Positions 8,461 through 16,420 of a DNA stretch of 64,000 bases are shown here, one piece after another. The DNA lies in the IMG/VR virus record IMGVR_UViG_3300035180_001847, positions 1 through 64,000 of that record; one strand, given 5' to 3'. Origin of the DNA: a virus. The first letter of the stretch is position 1, and each line of letters opens with the position of its first letter. The position numbers and the translations under genes are program-made. The notes below the pieces were generated by a model that saw only the letters and a program-made list of their open reading frames with translations, was not told the origin of the DNA and made no database searches.

Positions 8461-8724
8461 TTATTTTATCTTTTGTTCCGATGTATGTATAAATGAAAAA
8501 TATTTTCCTTTGGTTTCATATAAATAACCCATGCAAAAAAGCCATTCAAAATCAAATGATTCTGGTATCAGATCAACAACAATGGGTAGCCTTTTTTTAA
8601 CTATATATTTCACCATAGAATCTTTAGTTTCAATGGGTAGCTCTTTCATTTTATTTTTATCAAGAAGTTTTGTTTTCTTATCAACCATGCTATTTATGAT
8701 TTTATTAAATTCTCTTTTTTTCAT
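8461..8724 (-). CDS. hypothetical protein
   Basis: 87 aa, Lys-rich (MKKREFNKIINSMVDKK). No domain recognised. First of three short adjacent genes reading left. Confidence 0.55.
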   Translation of the reverse strand: MKKREFNKIINSMVDKKTKLLDKNKMKELPIETKDSMVKYIVKKRLPIVVDLIPESFDFEWLFCMGYLYETKGKYFSFIHTSEQKIK

Positions 8725-8727
8725 ATT

Positions 8728-8859
8728 TTATCCGCCATGATTTTGATTATAAACAATCATTTTAAATGCTTCATCCGCCATCATTTTTCTATCCGTTGCT
8801 ATTGCTTGAATCACGGCATCATTTTTCATTAAAAAATCAAGAATATTCATTCTATTCAT
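8728..8859 (-). CDS. hypothetical small protein
   Basis: 43 aa starting MNRMNILDFL; AAAAAAGG precedes the overlapping ATGs at 8859 and 8850. Its 5' end overlaps the stop of the gene at 8852-9100. Confidence 0.45.
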   Translation of the reverse strand: MNRMNILDFLMKNDAVIQAIATDRKMMADEAFKMIVYNQNHGG

Positions 8860-9100
8860 CCTTTTTTGCGCGTAATCCAAATGAATTGCTATTTTGGTAT
8901 CCATGACAAAGAGAATAAAAATCATAAACGCCATTTGGGTCTAAAAGTTCAATCCAAGCATTTTCATTAGTGAATAAGGTGGAAGCATCGATAACGGCAT
9001 CCGTTGGATTTTCCTTGTCCCAAAGATGAAATCCATGTTCATCAACTATCAAAGTCCATCTTCCTGTTTCTGATTTAAATTCATGTCGGCTCATTTTCAT
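8852..9100 (-). CDS. hypothetical protein
   Basis: 82 aa with MSRHEFKSETGRWTLIVDEHGFHLWD near the N-terminus, suggesting a beta-rich small domain. An AAAGGAAA ribosome site precedes ATG 9100 or 9094. Function unknown. Confidence 0.55.
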   Translation of the reverse strand: MKMSRHEFKSETGRWTLIVDEHGFHLWDKENPTDAVIDASTLFTNENAWIELLDPNGVYDFYSLCHGYQNSNSFGLRAKKDE

Positions 9101-9163
9101 TTTCCTTTTTCTGTTTACAAAATCTTTCTTTTGCTAATTTTTATTTGTAAACCCAGCGCGCTA

Positions 9164-9391
9164 TTATTCACCCATTTTCACATCTTTTATTGTGTCAGTT
9201 TCAACAAACACTTCGTCCTTCGAGAGCTTTTCTAAAAGCTCTCCAGCTTTTGAATGATGATACACGACATTTTTCCAATTCCACAATCGATAAAGCCAAT
9301 TAGATTTACAATAATGCTCAACGTAAGTTTGGTGCTCATCAATTTCATCTAATATATTTTCTAGGGCATTCTTTACTTTTTCTTCTTCCAT
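9164..9391 (-). CDS. hypothetical acidic helical protein
   Basis: 75 aa, Glu-rich and helical; AGGAGATAAA precedes the ATG. No domain recognised. Confidence 0.55.
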   Translation of the reverse strand: MEEEKVKNALENILDEIDEHQTYVEHYCKSNWLYRLWNWKNVVYHHSKAGELLEKLSKDEVFVETDTIKDVKMGE

Positions 9392-9430
9392 TTTATCTCC
9401 TATTTATGAAACAACAAGTTTATCAAAACC

Positions 9431-9462
9431 ACAACCATCCTGATTTTATTCAGAATGGTTGT
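9431..9462 (-). terminator. stem-loop terminator, usable on both strands
   Basis: ACAACCAT-C-CTGA pairs with TCAG-A-ATGGTTGT around a 6-nt loop just after the stop of the DUF932 gene. A T-rich tract is on the + side and a weaker one on the minus side. Confidence 0.6.
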
Positions 9463-9475
9463 TTTTTTATTTTTT

Positions 9476-10534
9476 CTACTTTCCGTCCATGTGATTTACA
9501 ATTACATTCAAAGCCTTTTTCATTGTGTTGGCACGATTCCCAATAAACACAGACGATGTATCGTCTTTTTTACTTAAACGTTCATGATTTTCTATCTGTG
9601 TAAATACATTCCAAAGACCCCACATATCAGGCGTAATTGCAATTCCACGAGAGGAATTGTTGAAAAGCTCATATGCCAAATTTCGGTCACGTTCCGCAAT
9701 TTCATTTTTCTTGGCAAGAGCTTCAGCATTACGTTCAATAATTTTCTTGGGAGCATCTTTTGCCTCGGAAAATTCATAAACAGATTCAACAATTGATTTT
9801 AAAACATTCTCCGAATCAACTGGAATTGATTTCATCCGATTGAACAGATTGGAAATTAATTCAGCTTGCCTATCTGCCTTCTGGTCAATATGGCTCATCC
9901 ATTCACCCAAATCATTGAGGATATACGGAGAATTATGCTTGCCATTCCAAACTAAGCCCTCGTCAGTCCCATCGCTTTTTTTGTGCTTTGTTTGATTCAC
10001 AACCATTTGAAACGTATTTGAACACACAGTGCGAATTCCAGAAATGGCAAGCGTAATGGACATTTTTCCATCAAAACCACCAAGAATTGTTCCAAACAAT
10101 GTAACCTTGTCGTCTTTGCCAACAATTACATCCCCCTTCTTCAATTGCCAAGTTACGAACATGCGTTCACCATGATTTAAAAATCCCATTGTTTCAACTG
10201 GCTTCTTCACTTTTTCATCAAATTTCTTTGCAATGTCCTCAGCTTGCACAAGATGATAACTATCCGTACACCAACCAATCGGAATATACTTATCATCTGT
10301 TTTGGTGGGGAGGCGATAAATACGAAAATCGCCAGTCTCGTGCATCTCCCCATCGGGAGATTTTGCAAAATCTTTCCATAATTCAAAAATGGGAACTCCA
10401 TCGTGACCGTCAAACATATTCAATGTTTCCATCGCCGTTTGATCGATTTCATTCCGATACCCCAATGAATGCCATGCCGCACCAGAACGCTTTACGTCGA
10501 CATAAATATTTTTACCTTGAGCATTTACCGACAT
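9476..10534 (-). CDS. DUF932 phage/plasmid-like protein
   Basis: 352 aa. It matches the layout of the DUF932 family found on phages and plasmids: an N-terminal AAWHSLGYRN-like segment, then YHLVQAEDIAKKFD, the central GGFDGKMSITLAISGIRTVCSNT, and a helical C-terminal half with WGLWNVFTQIENH. Biochemical function of the family is unknown; it is often highly expressed and carried with replication or transfer genes. It has its own consensus promoter. Confidence 0.8.
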   Translation of the reverse strand: MSVNAQGKNIYVDVKRSGAAWHSLGYRNEIDQTAMETLNMFDGHDGVPIFELWKDFAKSPDGEMHETGDFRIYRLPTKTDDKYIPIGWCTDSYHLVQAEDIAKKFDEKVKKPVETMGFLNHGERMFVTWQLKKGDVIVGKDDKVTLFGTILGGFDGKMSITLAISGIRTVCSNTFQMVVNQTKHKKSDGTDEGLVWNGKHNSPYILNDLGEWMSHIDQKADRQAELISNLFNRMKSIPVDSENVLKSIVESVYEFSEAKDAPKKIIERNAEALAKKNEIAERDRNLAYELFNNSSRGIAITPDMWGLWNVFTQIENHERLSKKDDTSSVFIGNRANTMKKALNVIVNHMDGK

Positions 10535-10575
10535 TTTATTCTCCTTTTGAATTTTATTTTCTTTTATCTTTCATC

Positions 10576-10604
10576 ATTATAAAACAAATAATTCTTTTTG
10601 TCAA
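10576..10604 (-). promoter_or_regulatory. consensus promoter of the DUF932 gene
   Basis: Minus strand TTGACA, 17 bp, TATAAT. Unlike many other promoters here it lacks the TATGA-N6-TCACT box. Confidence 0.85.
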
Positions 10605-10607
10605 TAG

Positions 10608-10650
10608 GCAAAATAAAAACCTGTATTCGCATCATAGATGAAATACAGGT
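10608..10650 (-). terminator. intrinsic terminator
   Basis: Minus strand ACCTGTATT ... AATACAGGT followed by TTTTATTTT. It closes the 10675-11392 group just upstream of the DUF932 promoter. Confidence 0.8.
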
Positions 10651-10674
10651 TTCATGAACGATTGTTCTATTTAG

Positions 10675-10800
10675 TTATACATAAACATCCCAATTTCCAA
10701 TATGACAAATTGAACATAAATAACGTTCCGCTCTTTTGTTCAACTTTTCATAAAATTCAAATTCCGTTTCACATTCACAATGAAAACAATAATGTTTCAT
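10675..10800 (-). CDS. zinc-ribbon microprotein
   Basis: 41 aa: MKHYCFHCECETEF at the start and CSICHIGNW near the end, giving CxxC...CxxC spacing about 25 residues apart. GGAGATGGC precedes the ATG. Probably folds around one zinc ion; one of several such microproteins in this arm. Confidence 0.65.
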   Translation of the reverse strand: MKHYCFHCECETEFEFYEKLNKRAERYLCSICHIGNWDVYV

Positions 10801-10824
10801 GCCATCTCCAAAATTGATTTCAAA

Positions 10825-11028
10825 CTAAAAACGAATGGTCACATCATAAGAATTTCTACATTGTTGACATTTACGAATTTCAACAATATAGCCATCTTTT
10901 TCCAAAAAATTTAACTTTATATCTACGACAATCTCCCAAACAAGATTGAAGTCCCACCAATAATGCTGGCCTTTTTGTTTAAGATGCGATATCTCGTTTT
11001 GGATTTTTAGAATTGATGAACTTGTCAT
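10825..11028 (-). CDS. hypothetical protein with one CxxC pair
   Basis: 67 aa. KCQQCRNSYDVTIRF at the C-terminus may be half of a zinc site or the end of a ribbon. It precedes the zinc-ribbon microprotein. Function unknown. Confidence 0.5.
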   Translation of the reverse strand: MTSSSILKIQNEISHLKQKGQHYWWDFNLVWEIVVDIKLNFLEKDGYIVEIRKCQQCRNSYDVTIRF

Positions 11029-11044
11029 TGTCTATTATTTAATA

Positions 11045-11392
11045 TCAACGTTTCGCACGTTTCATCATGCGATCATATAACTGACGACCATAAAGTTTCT
11101 TCACCACATTGAGAGCAAAGCCAATGTTCTCATCAAAAACATCTCCCTCATGACAACGAACCTGGGTTTTATCGCCGTCGGCCCAAATAACTGTTGTCAC
11201 TGGATTTGAAAATATAATTTGTTTAACATGAGGAATAGTGTTGATAGGAATGCGAAGACATGAATTAGTATGGTAGGGAGGCTGGGAATTTGTTTCGCAA
11301 CCTAAACCTATTAGATTGCTTGTAATATAAATAGATTCATCAAGAATAGATTTGTCAAGCTGAATAGAATTATTTTTTTTAGATGTATTCAT
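11045..11392 (-). CDS. conserved hypothetical phage protein
   Basis: 115 aa. NPVTTVIWADGDKTQVRC and GFALNVVKKLYG match a small family widely found in phages of Gram-positive bacteria, where the xxxVxWxDGxKTxVxC motif is the hallmark (from memory). Function unknown; probably a small alpha/beta fold. Confidence 0.65.
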   Translation of the reverse strand: MNTSKKNNSIQLDKSILDESIYITSNLIGLGCETNSQPPYHTNSCLRIPINTIPHVKQIIFSNPVTTVIWADGDKTQVRCHEGDVFDENIGFALNVVKKLYGRQLYDRMMKRAKR

Positions 11393-11979
11393 TTTTATTT
11401 TTACCCATTTCTTTTTTATTTTTATTCATTGTTCTTTTGATTATAATCATATAATATTTGCAAAACTAAATGAAAGTTTTTTTGATTTTGTTGACACCGA
11501 AGTGTATTAAAATATTCATTATCACTTCCTAAATAAAACCCGCTAATTGCGGCAACTATACCACTCGATCTTGAAATCCAGGTCTCGCATTAAACAATAA
11601 ATAAATTCCAACTATCCATAAACATGTTTACAAACCGAACGACGTTATTTGTTTGATATTCTAGTATAATCCAGCAAAAAAATTGACCATTGGCACTAAA
11701 TAATTTCTTTATCCACATCATGAAACTGGAGTCACAGGATATTATGTTTTATTATATTTTTCATGTTGACAATCCCATTAAACGAATCAATAATTTATAT
11801 ATTATATGATAAATTCGCCTTCGTGTGAAAGATTTTTATCTTCCAGAGTTTTGCGGGATACAACTTGGATTGTGTTCATCTTTTCACCCAATGTTTTTGT
11901 ATAATATCATGGTTTTTGTACCCGTCAAGATGCAAAATAAATCATCGGATGGTGAATCATAGTCTATTTTATAAAAAAT
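11393..11979 (-). other. 587-bp stretch with a decayed reading frame and no intact gene
   Basis: On the minus strand a frame from about 11588 down to a TAA at 11422 reads like protein (AAISGFYLGSDNEYFNTL) but has no start; an ATG in another frame (MRDLDFKIEWYS) stops after 14 codons. A one-base loss would join them. 11600-11979 is AT-rich with no convincing gene, tRNA or hairpin. Confidence 0.4.
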
Positions 11980-12441
11980 CTAGATATTTATAACTGGATT
12001 GCCATTTATAGTAAAAACATGACCCTTTGGCGTATCTATTATACCAATTTTGAATCCTTTTACTGGATAAGCAACAATTAAAAATCCATCTTGTATAAAT
12101 GGTTTTGGGCTATGCCAATCATTCATTAATTTTATCAGTTTTTCAAATAATATTTTTTGTCTTTCTTCTTTTTTCTTACCACTGGAAAACGAAAGACAAA
12201 TATTTTCAATTTCTTGTATTTGTTCCAAAGACAATGCAAACCACTCTCCTCTAATATTTTCTTTTTTATATCTAGAATGAAGAAAAAATTCTATTTCTTT
12301 TGCGTCGTTATGTTCAAAAACAAATATTATTTCTAATTCGTAAGGATTTCCAACCATCAATGTTTTTATTCTTTTTTCTATATTATTGGAAAACCCTATT
12401 TTATAGAATTCATTACATTTCATCACATAAACATATGGCAT
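11980..12441 (-). CDS. T5orf172/GIY-YIG-like protein
   Basis: 153 aa. YVYVMKCNEFYKIGFSNNI ... RIKTLMVGNPYELE ... FLHSRYKKENIRGEWFAL is the pattern of the T5orf172/MUG113 branch of GIY-YIG proteins, with YKIG replacing YIG, a central Arg and a GEWF end. These are small putative nucleases or DNA-binding domains. The C-terminal third (FIQDGFLIVAYP onward) is unassigned. Its ATG overlaps the stop of the upstream gene. Confidence 0.7.
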   Translation of the reverse strand: MPYVYVMKCNEFYKIGFSNNIEKRIKTLMVGNPYELEIIFVFEHNDAKEIEFFLHSRYKKENIRGEWFALSLEQIQEIENICLSFSSGKKKEERQKILFEKLIKLMNDWHSPKPFIQDGFLIVAYPVKGFKIGIIDTPKGHVFTINGNPVINI

Positions 12442-12875
12442 TACTTATTATCTCCAGTAGTTTTTTCTAATGTTTTTTCCACCAGTAGATTTATTGGAAT
12501 GCCATCCACCAACAGATTTCCATCTTTAAAACTAAAATCATGCTCATTATCTGTCAAACACCAGTAGATTTTTCCATCTTTATTTGTCATCCAACTTTCG
12601 GGAAAACTCATTTTGATTGCTTTGAAATCTCCAATTATTATCTGAACCGCCAGTAGTTTTGCCAGCAAGAGTGAATCCGAGACTTTTTCTTCTAAAATCA
12701 AGGATTCTTCCTTCGTGTGGGCATCTTTCAATACTTGTAATTTTTTTAATTCTTGTTCCATTGATTTTATTGGGGCTAACCCTTTTTCTTTGTCCATTTT
12801 TCCAGAAGGTATATATCCAGTAGATTTTTCCTGTCTTGAACCATTTTTCATTTTTCTTATCCCATGCTTTCCCAT
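12441..12875 (-). CDS. hypothetical protein, likely the last part of a frame-shifted gene
   Basis: 144 aa. From GKMDKEKGLAP onward it reads as natural helical protein; the first 20 residues overlap the 12580-13059 frame. A one-base shift at the A5 run near 12823 would join the upstream frame to this one. It encodes GKIYWCLTD, matching GKIYW in the overlapping frame, so the region contains protein- or DNA-level repeats. Function unknown. Confidence 0.5.
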   Translation of the reverse strand: MGKHGIRKMKNGSRQEKSTGYIPSGKMDKEKGLAPIKSMEQELKKLQVLKDAHTKEESLILEEKVSDSLLLAKLLAVQIIIGDFKAIKMSFPESWMTNKDGKIYWCLTDNEHDFSFKDGNLLVDGIPINLLVEKTLEKTTGDNK

Positions 12876-12972
12876 AATAAAATTCCACTGAAGAATCGGG
12901 AGGCATTGCGAAAGTATTTATTTCTCCAGTGGATTTTAATGCCTCGTCAGCATCATTTATTCCAGCCAGTAG
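12454..12972 (-). repeat. dispersed repeat AAA-n-CTACTGG (seven copies)
   Basis: On the + strand CCAGTAG or CCAGTGG, usually followed by ATTT/TTT, starts at 12454, 12482, 12561, 12650, 12817, 12926 and 12966; an inverted copy is at 12993. The copies fall in different codon phases (K-L-L-A, K-S-T-G, K-I-Y-W), so the repeat exists at DNA level. Confidence 0.6.
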
Positions 12973-13059
12973 TTTATCCGGTAGGACTACTTCTACTGGC
13001 TTTATTTCTACCGCCAGTCTCTCATCCTCTTTCCCAGAGACTAGCGATTCTGAAAATTT
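12580..13059 (-). CDS. possible -1 frameshift extension of the 13041-14102 membrane protein
   Basis: An open frame of about 160 codons starts at the slippery heptamer at 13053-13059. It reads KFSESLVSGKEDERLAVEI and DKLLAGINDADEALKSTG, then MPPDSSVEFYYGKAWDKKN. It has no start codon of its own until an ATG at 12906 without a good ribosome site. Its last 50 residues look unnatural, so translation may move on to the frame of 12441-12875. Confidence 0.45.
   Translation of the reverse strand, partial: KFSESLVSGKEDERLAVEIKPVEVVLPDKLLAGINDADEALKSTGEINTFAMPPDSSVEFYYGKAWDKKNEKWFKTGKIYWIYTFWKNGQRKRVSPNKINGTRIKKITSIERCPHEGRILDFRRKSLGFTLAGKTTGGSDNNWRFQSNQNEFSRKLDDK
13014..13059 (-). promoter_or_regulatory. 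putative programmed -1 ribosomal frameshift signal
   Basis: Zero frame reads GGA AAT TTT CAG AAT CGC TAG. The heptamer A AAT TTT (13053-13059) fits X XXY YYZ. Eight bases later a hairpin pairs CTAGTCTCT (13036-13044) with AGAGACTGG (13014-13022): nine pairs, one G-U, 13-nt loop. The zero-frame stop lies at the base of the hairpin. Confidence 0.55.
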
Positions 13060-14102
13060 CCTCCACCGCCATTCTGTTTTTGATTTTTTTCAAAATCTCT
13101 TAATCCAGCAGGTCTAGGACGAGGATTTTGCGGCTGTACCTGTGACTGCGATTGATTTTCCTGTGGAAAATTGCCTTCATCCTCACGATGAGATTCTTGA
13201 CGTGATTGCAAAATAATTTTTTGCTCTGGTTTTTCCGATTCGGTATCATTGGCGGGGAATTGCCGAGATTGCCTAGACCGAATTGATTGAAGTTCTTGGC
13301 GAGAATTATTTTGAATAGATTGTTTCTGATTATTATTTCCACCTTGATTTTGACCGCTAGATTTAACAGGCGCTTTCTTAAATTCGGCGCGAACCTTGTT
13401 TCTCGCCTCTTCCAAAATGGGATTAAGCAATTCGGATGGAAGATGAGAATATTGTGTTTTCAAATCATTTACAGAATTTAATTCTGCTTCAATGCTTTGA
13501 AGTTCCGCCTCAGAACTCTTAATTGCCAAATTAATACTATTCTGCTTTTGAATAACCTTGCCAAGTTCTTGATTATGTTCTCTTTTCATCTTACGAATAT
13601 CATCTGCGCTATGCCATAATTGATACCCAATAAGATGAGCAGCAAACATTATACCAATAATGATAATTGCTACAACATCCCAGCCATCAATACTCGTAGT
13701 GGTTGGCAATAAACTTGTGGTCAAATTAATATTTCCATTAGAAGAAAGTCTTATTAAATTTACAATAAGCAATAAAATCGCTCCACCAGTTGTGAGACCT
13801 GTCATTATATGAGAAATACTTTGTTGACGAACACTGTTCAGTGGACGCTCAGAAACAATATGCCATCCTGCCAAAAATACACCGAATAAAACACCAATAA
13901 ATAAAGCTACTATTAAACCAAAATCTTGAACCGATGAAATGATATTCGCAGTAGTTTCAGTCCCAACCAATAATAAAAACATGATAAAAGCAGGCCATGC
14001 ATGGACATCAATTGCCTTTAAACCATTTTTAAGAGCTTCCCAAATACTTGTCTCATTTGCATTTTTTTGATTTTGATTTGAAGTCAAATTGTTATTCATC
14101 AT
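13041..14102 (-). CDS. multi-pass membrane protein with coiled-coil and Gln/Asn-rich tail
   Basis: 353 aa. Four hydrophobic segments at about residues 36-56, 61-82, 101-118 and 144-164 are followed by a helical coiled-coil region (about 170-225) and a long Q/N/R/P-rich disordered tail ending NGGGGNFQNR. Such layout suggests a membrane anchor with a cytoplasmic arm. The stop codon overlaps a frameshift signal that would add a further 160 residues. It precedes a lipoprotein gene, so it may take part in a cell-surface change in lysogens (inference). Confidence 0.6.
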   Translation of the reverse strand: MMNNNLTSNQNQKNANETSIWEALKNGLKAIDVHAWPAFIMFLLLVGTETTANIISSVQDFGLIVALFIGVLFGVFLAGWHIVSERPLNSVRQQSISHIMTGLTTGGAILLLIVNLIRLSSNGNINLTTSLLPTTTSIDGWDVVAIIIIGIMFAAHLIGYQLWHSADDIRKMKREHNQELGKVIQKQNSINLAIKSSEAELQSIEAELNSVNDLKTQYSHLPSELLNPILEEARNKVRAEFKKAPVKSSGQNQGGNNNQKQSIQNNSRQELQSIRSRQSRQFPANDTESEKPEQKIILQSRQESHREDEGNFPQENQSQSQVQPQNPRPRPAGLRDFEKNQKQNGGGGNFQNR

Positions 14103-14114
14103 TTATCCTTTTGT

Positions 14115-14480
14115 TTATTTTATAGTTGTGCAATATTGTAATCTAATCCACCCACTGCCAGACCACAATCCCCATTGTTCACCCGCAGAATTTTTAACGA
14201 CACTTTCAATATGTATCTTTTGATTTTTTATCGCCCAAACCTTTATCGTTGAACAAGAACTATTAGCACAAGAACGTGTATTAAGAGCATCAACATTTAC
14301 ATAACAATCAAAAGAATTATTTGTACTCGTAACAATAATTGGAGTAATTGGAATGGTGGGTGAAATTGTTGGGGTTAAAGTTGCCAATAAATTGTTTCCA
14401 TTCAATGTTATGTCGCATCCAAAAACAAATATGGCAAAAAAAATAAAAATGATTACAATAAAAATATTTTTTCTATTCAT
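14115..14480 (-). CDS. lipoprotein with bacterial SH3-like domain
   Basis: 121 aa. A signal peptide (IFIVIIFIFFAIFVFGC) ends in a lipobox Cys. A Thr/Pro-rich linker follows, then VNVDALNTRSCANSSCSTIKVW and WGLWSGSGWIRLQY, the pattern of SH3_3 domains that bind cell wall. AAGGA precedes ATG 14480. Exported to the membrane surface; a superinfection-exclusion role is possible but unproven. Confidence 0.75.
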   Translation of the reverse strand: MNRKNIFIVIIFIFFAIFVFGCDITLNGNNLLATLTPTISPTIPITPIIVTSTNNSFDCYVNVDALNTRSCANSSCSTIKVWAIKNQKIHIESVVKNSAGEQWGLWSGSGWIRLQYCTTIK

Positions 14481-14482
14481 TT

Positions 14483-14782
14483 TCATCCTTCATAATTATC
14501 ATTCCTCGCGTCATCAATTTCCGTTGAAGCAGTTTTCATACTTTCAATTTCATTAGACATATCTTTATTAATAATCCAAACCATTGATTTACCAACATAT
14601 TTACTTGGCTCAACTTCTATCTTTCCATAAAAATATTTTTTTTCAACATCAAAAGGCGAAACATATATTAGGGTTGGAAAATAATTATATTTATCAATGA
14701 AATATTTTATGGCATCATCAATTTTCTCCTCGAAAGTTTTTTGTTTATCTGTATTAAGAGCATAAAGCATTCCAGTCGTCAT
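14483..14782 (-). CDS. hypothetical protein
   Basis: 99 aa. DDAIKYFIDKYNYFPTLIYVSPFD is a helix-strand motif seen in small proteins of mobile elements. Its stop overlaps the first ATG of the lipoprotein gene. Function unknown. Confidence 0.55.
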   Translation of the reverse strand: MTTGMLYALNTDKQKTFEEKIDDAIKYFIDKYNYFPTLIYVSPFDVEKKYFYGKIEVEPSKYVGKSMVWIINKDMSNEIESMKTASTEIDDARNDNYEG

Positions 14783-14797
14783 TGGTCATTATCTCCA

Positions 14798-15424
14798 TCA
14801 CTCTATTTTTTTATATCCTGCATCATGGATATATTTTGTATAATCTCTTTTATATGCCTTTCTTTTTATCACATCATCGGAAGGAAAGTCGTAAAAATGT
14901 TTTAATAAATGCTTCAAGTGAACATTCTTCCCGCCCATCCTATTTCCAAAATTCATCTCGCCCGATATGAAATCAGCCGTAGTATGCAATGAATCGGCTA
15001 AAACCAAACCCAAATACATTGCCGAGAATTCAACATACAATGGATCAATAAAATAATGCCTAAAAACAACTATAAAAGGAAATCCAAAATACATCAACCG
15101 AATGAATGTTGAAACAAAATAACTATGACTGAGAAATCCACGATGCCCACCAAAACGCTGTATTGCTCTTGCATAAAATGTAGACATTACCAATAAGGGA
15201 ATAAGGATGACTGATTTTATCCAAAATGCCTCATCATCATTGATTCCTATTAAGTCTAAATCATTTGTAATGCCTAAAAAATGTAATCCATATCCCACCA
15301 GGAAAAATAAACCAAAATACCACCATCCTTCAATTGCAAAAAGCAACGCGATAATCACTGCAAATGGAATGAACGATTTCCAAATTTTTCTATGAGTTTT
15401 GCCATCAGGCAGAGTAATCACCAC
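14798..15424 (-). CDS. DUF2227-like membrane-bound putative metal-dependent hydrolase
   Basis: 208 aa with three or more hydrophobic segments. GGHRGFLSHSYF and ADSLHTTADF are the His/Asp clusters of the DUF2227 group (relatives of YdjM-type membrane hydrolases). It is the first gene behind the strong promoter at 15497-15525 and probably heads the 12.4-15.4 kb membrane/lipoprotein operon. Confidence 0.65.
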   Translation of the reverse strand: MVITLPDGKTHRKIWKSFIPFAVIIALLFAIEGWWYFGLFFLVGYGLHFLGITNDLDLIGINDDEAFWIKSVILIPLLVMSTFYARAIQRFGGHRGFLSHSYFVSTFIRLMYFGFPFIVVFRHYFIDPLYVEFSAMYLGLVLADSLHTTADFISGEMNFGNRMGGKNVHLKHLLKHFYDFPSDDVIKRKAYKRDYTKYIHDAGYKKIE

Positions 15425-15496
15425 CTTTAAAATATGATAAATTCCACAAAAAACTCTGAATATTCAAGATAAAAACAATTTTTTACATAGGAAAAG

Positions 15497-15525
15497 ATTA
15501 TATACTATTTTATCTATTTTGTCAA
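15497..15525 (-). promoter_or_regulatory. strong promoter of the membrane/lipoprotein operon
   Basis: Minus strand TTGACA, 17 bp, TATAAT. From the -35 through CTTTTC after the -10 it is nearly identical to the endolysin promoter at 20127-20155, so the two may share control. Confidence 0.85.
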
Positions 15526-15621
15526 GGGCGCAATTTGATTTTACTGATTTTGTCTCTGGCATCAACCATCTTCAATCTCGTAAATTCCAAAAGATAGAAA
15601 TCACTCTTTCCCATCACTTGT

Positions 15622-16377
15622 TTACTGCACGCTTTTGTTAGAATGAGTAAGGGACTTAAGCCTTAAAACCGCCGATTGATTAGAATCACAGCCAATGCAA
15701 GACCTGCCTAACTCATGTGCTACTTTCAGAAATGAGCCACTGTCACAAAAGAAGTCTGCAACAATATCATTTTCATTCGATGAAGCCAGTACAATCCTTT
15801 TCATAATCTCACTTGGTTTCTGTGTGGCGTATCCGTTACGCTCTTTTGACATTGTATTGAAGGTCATTTCCCAAACATCGGACGGGATGCGTCCTGCTGG
15901 AATTGGACTTCCTTTTTGAGAACCATGCAGATATCTCCATTCTGTCATTTTACTCTTGTAGGGAATAAATACAGGATTGAAGGTGTATTTTTCTGACTTT
16001 GAATAAAACAAAATTGTATCGTGCTTTCTGGCAAAGCGTGTTTTTCCACGCCCGCCCATATCGTGATGCCAGATTATTTCATTCACAAAGTTATCATAAC
16101 CAAAAATTTTATCCATTTCAACTTTCACATAGTGAACGGCGTGCCAATCAAGGTGTACATAAATACTACCTGTTGGCTTTAGAAGCCTGTGCATTTCCTT
16201 CAACCGCTCAATCATAAAATCAAGGTAGTGTTGCATTGATTTCCAGCGGTCATCAAAATTTCCATAATCACGCTGTGAGAAGTAAGGCGGGTCAATGTAT
16301 ATTAGGTCAATTGTTTCGCTCGGCAATTCTCGCATGATTACGAGATTATCGCCTTCGTAGATTATAAAGGTACTCAT
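15622..16377 (-). CDS. beta-class DNA methyltransferase (N4-C or N6-A)
   Basis: 251 aa. The DPPY box (YIDPPYFSQRDYG) comes first and the SAM-binding motif (VADFFCDSGSFLKVA) last, the order of beta-class enzymes; YATQKPSEIM is also typical. The final codons SNKSVQ are read from an attC-like core (CTAACAAAAGCGTGCAG), so it seems to be the gene of a cassette. The start follows within 10 bp of another attC-like core. Confidence 0.85.
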   Translation of the reverse strand: MSTFIIYEGDNLVIMRELPSETIDLIYIDPPYFSQRDYGNFDDRWKSMQHYLDFMIERLKEMHRLLKPTGSIYVHLDWHAVHYVKVEMDKIFGYDNFVNEIIWHHDMGGRGKTRFARKHDTILFYSKSEKYTFNPVFIPYKSKMTEWRYLHGSQKGSPIPAGRIPSDVWEMTFNTMSKERNGYATQKPSEIMKRIVLASSNENDIVADFFCDSGSFLKVAHELGRSCIGCDSNQSAVLRLKSLTHSNKSVQ

Positions 16378-16387
16378 TTTTCAGAAG

Positions 16388-16420
16388 TCCCAACGGTTTA
16401 CCCCACCTGTTTTGTTGGAC
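16388..16420 (-). repeat. minimal attC-like site
   Basis: Minus strand GTCCAACAAAACAGGTGGGG...AAACCGTTGGGA in only 33 bp: outer cores are complementary but the inner part is missing. It separates two methyltransferase genes. Confidence 0.5.

Noticed and set aside
11550-11660. Possible tRNA on the minus strand
   Set aside because: No acceptor-stem pairing or T-arm; the sequence reads as a decayed protein frame instead.
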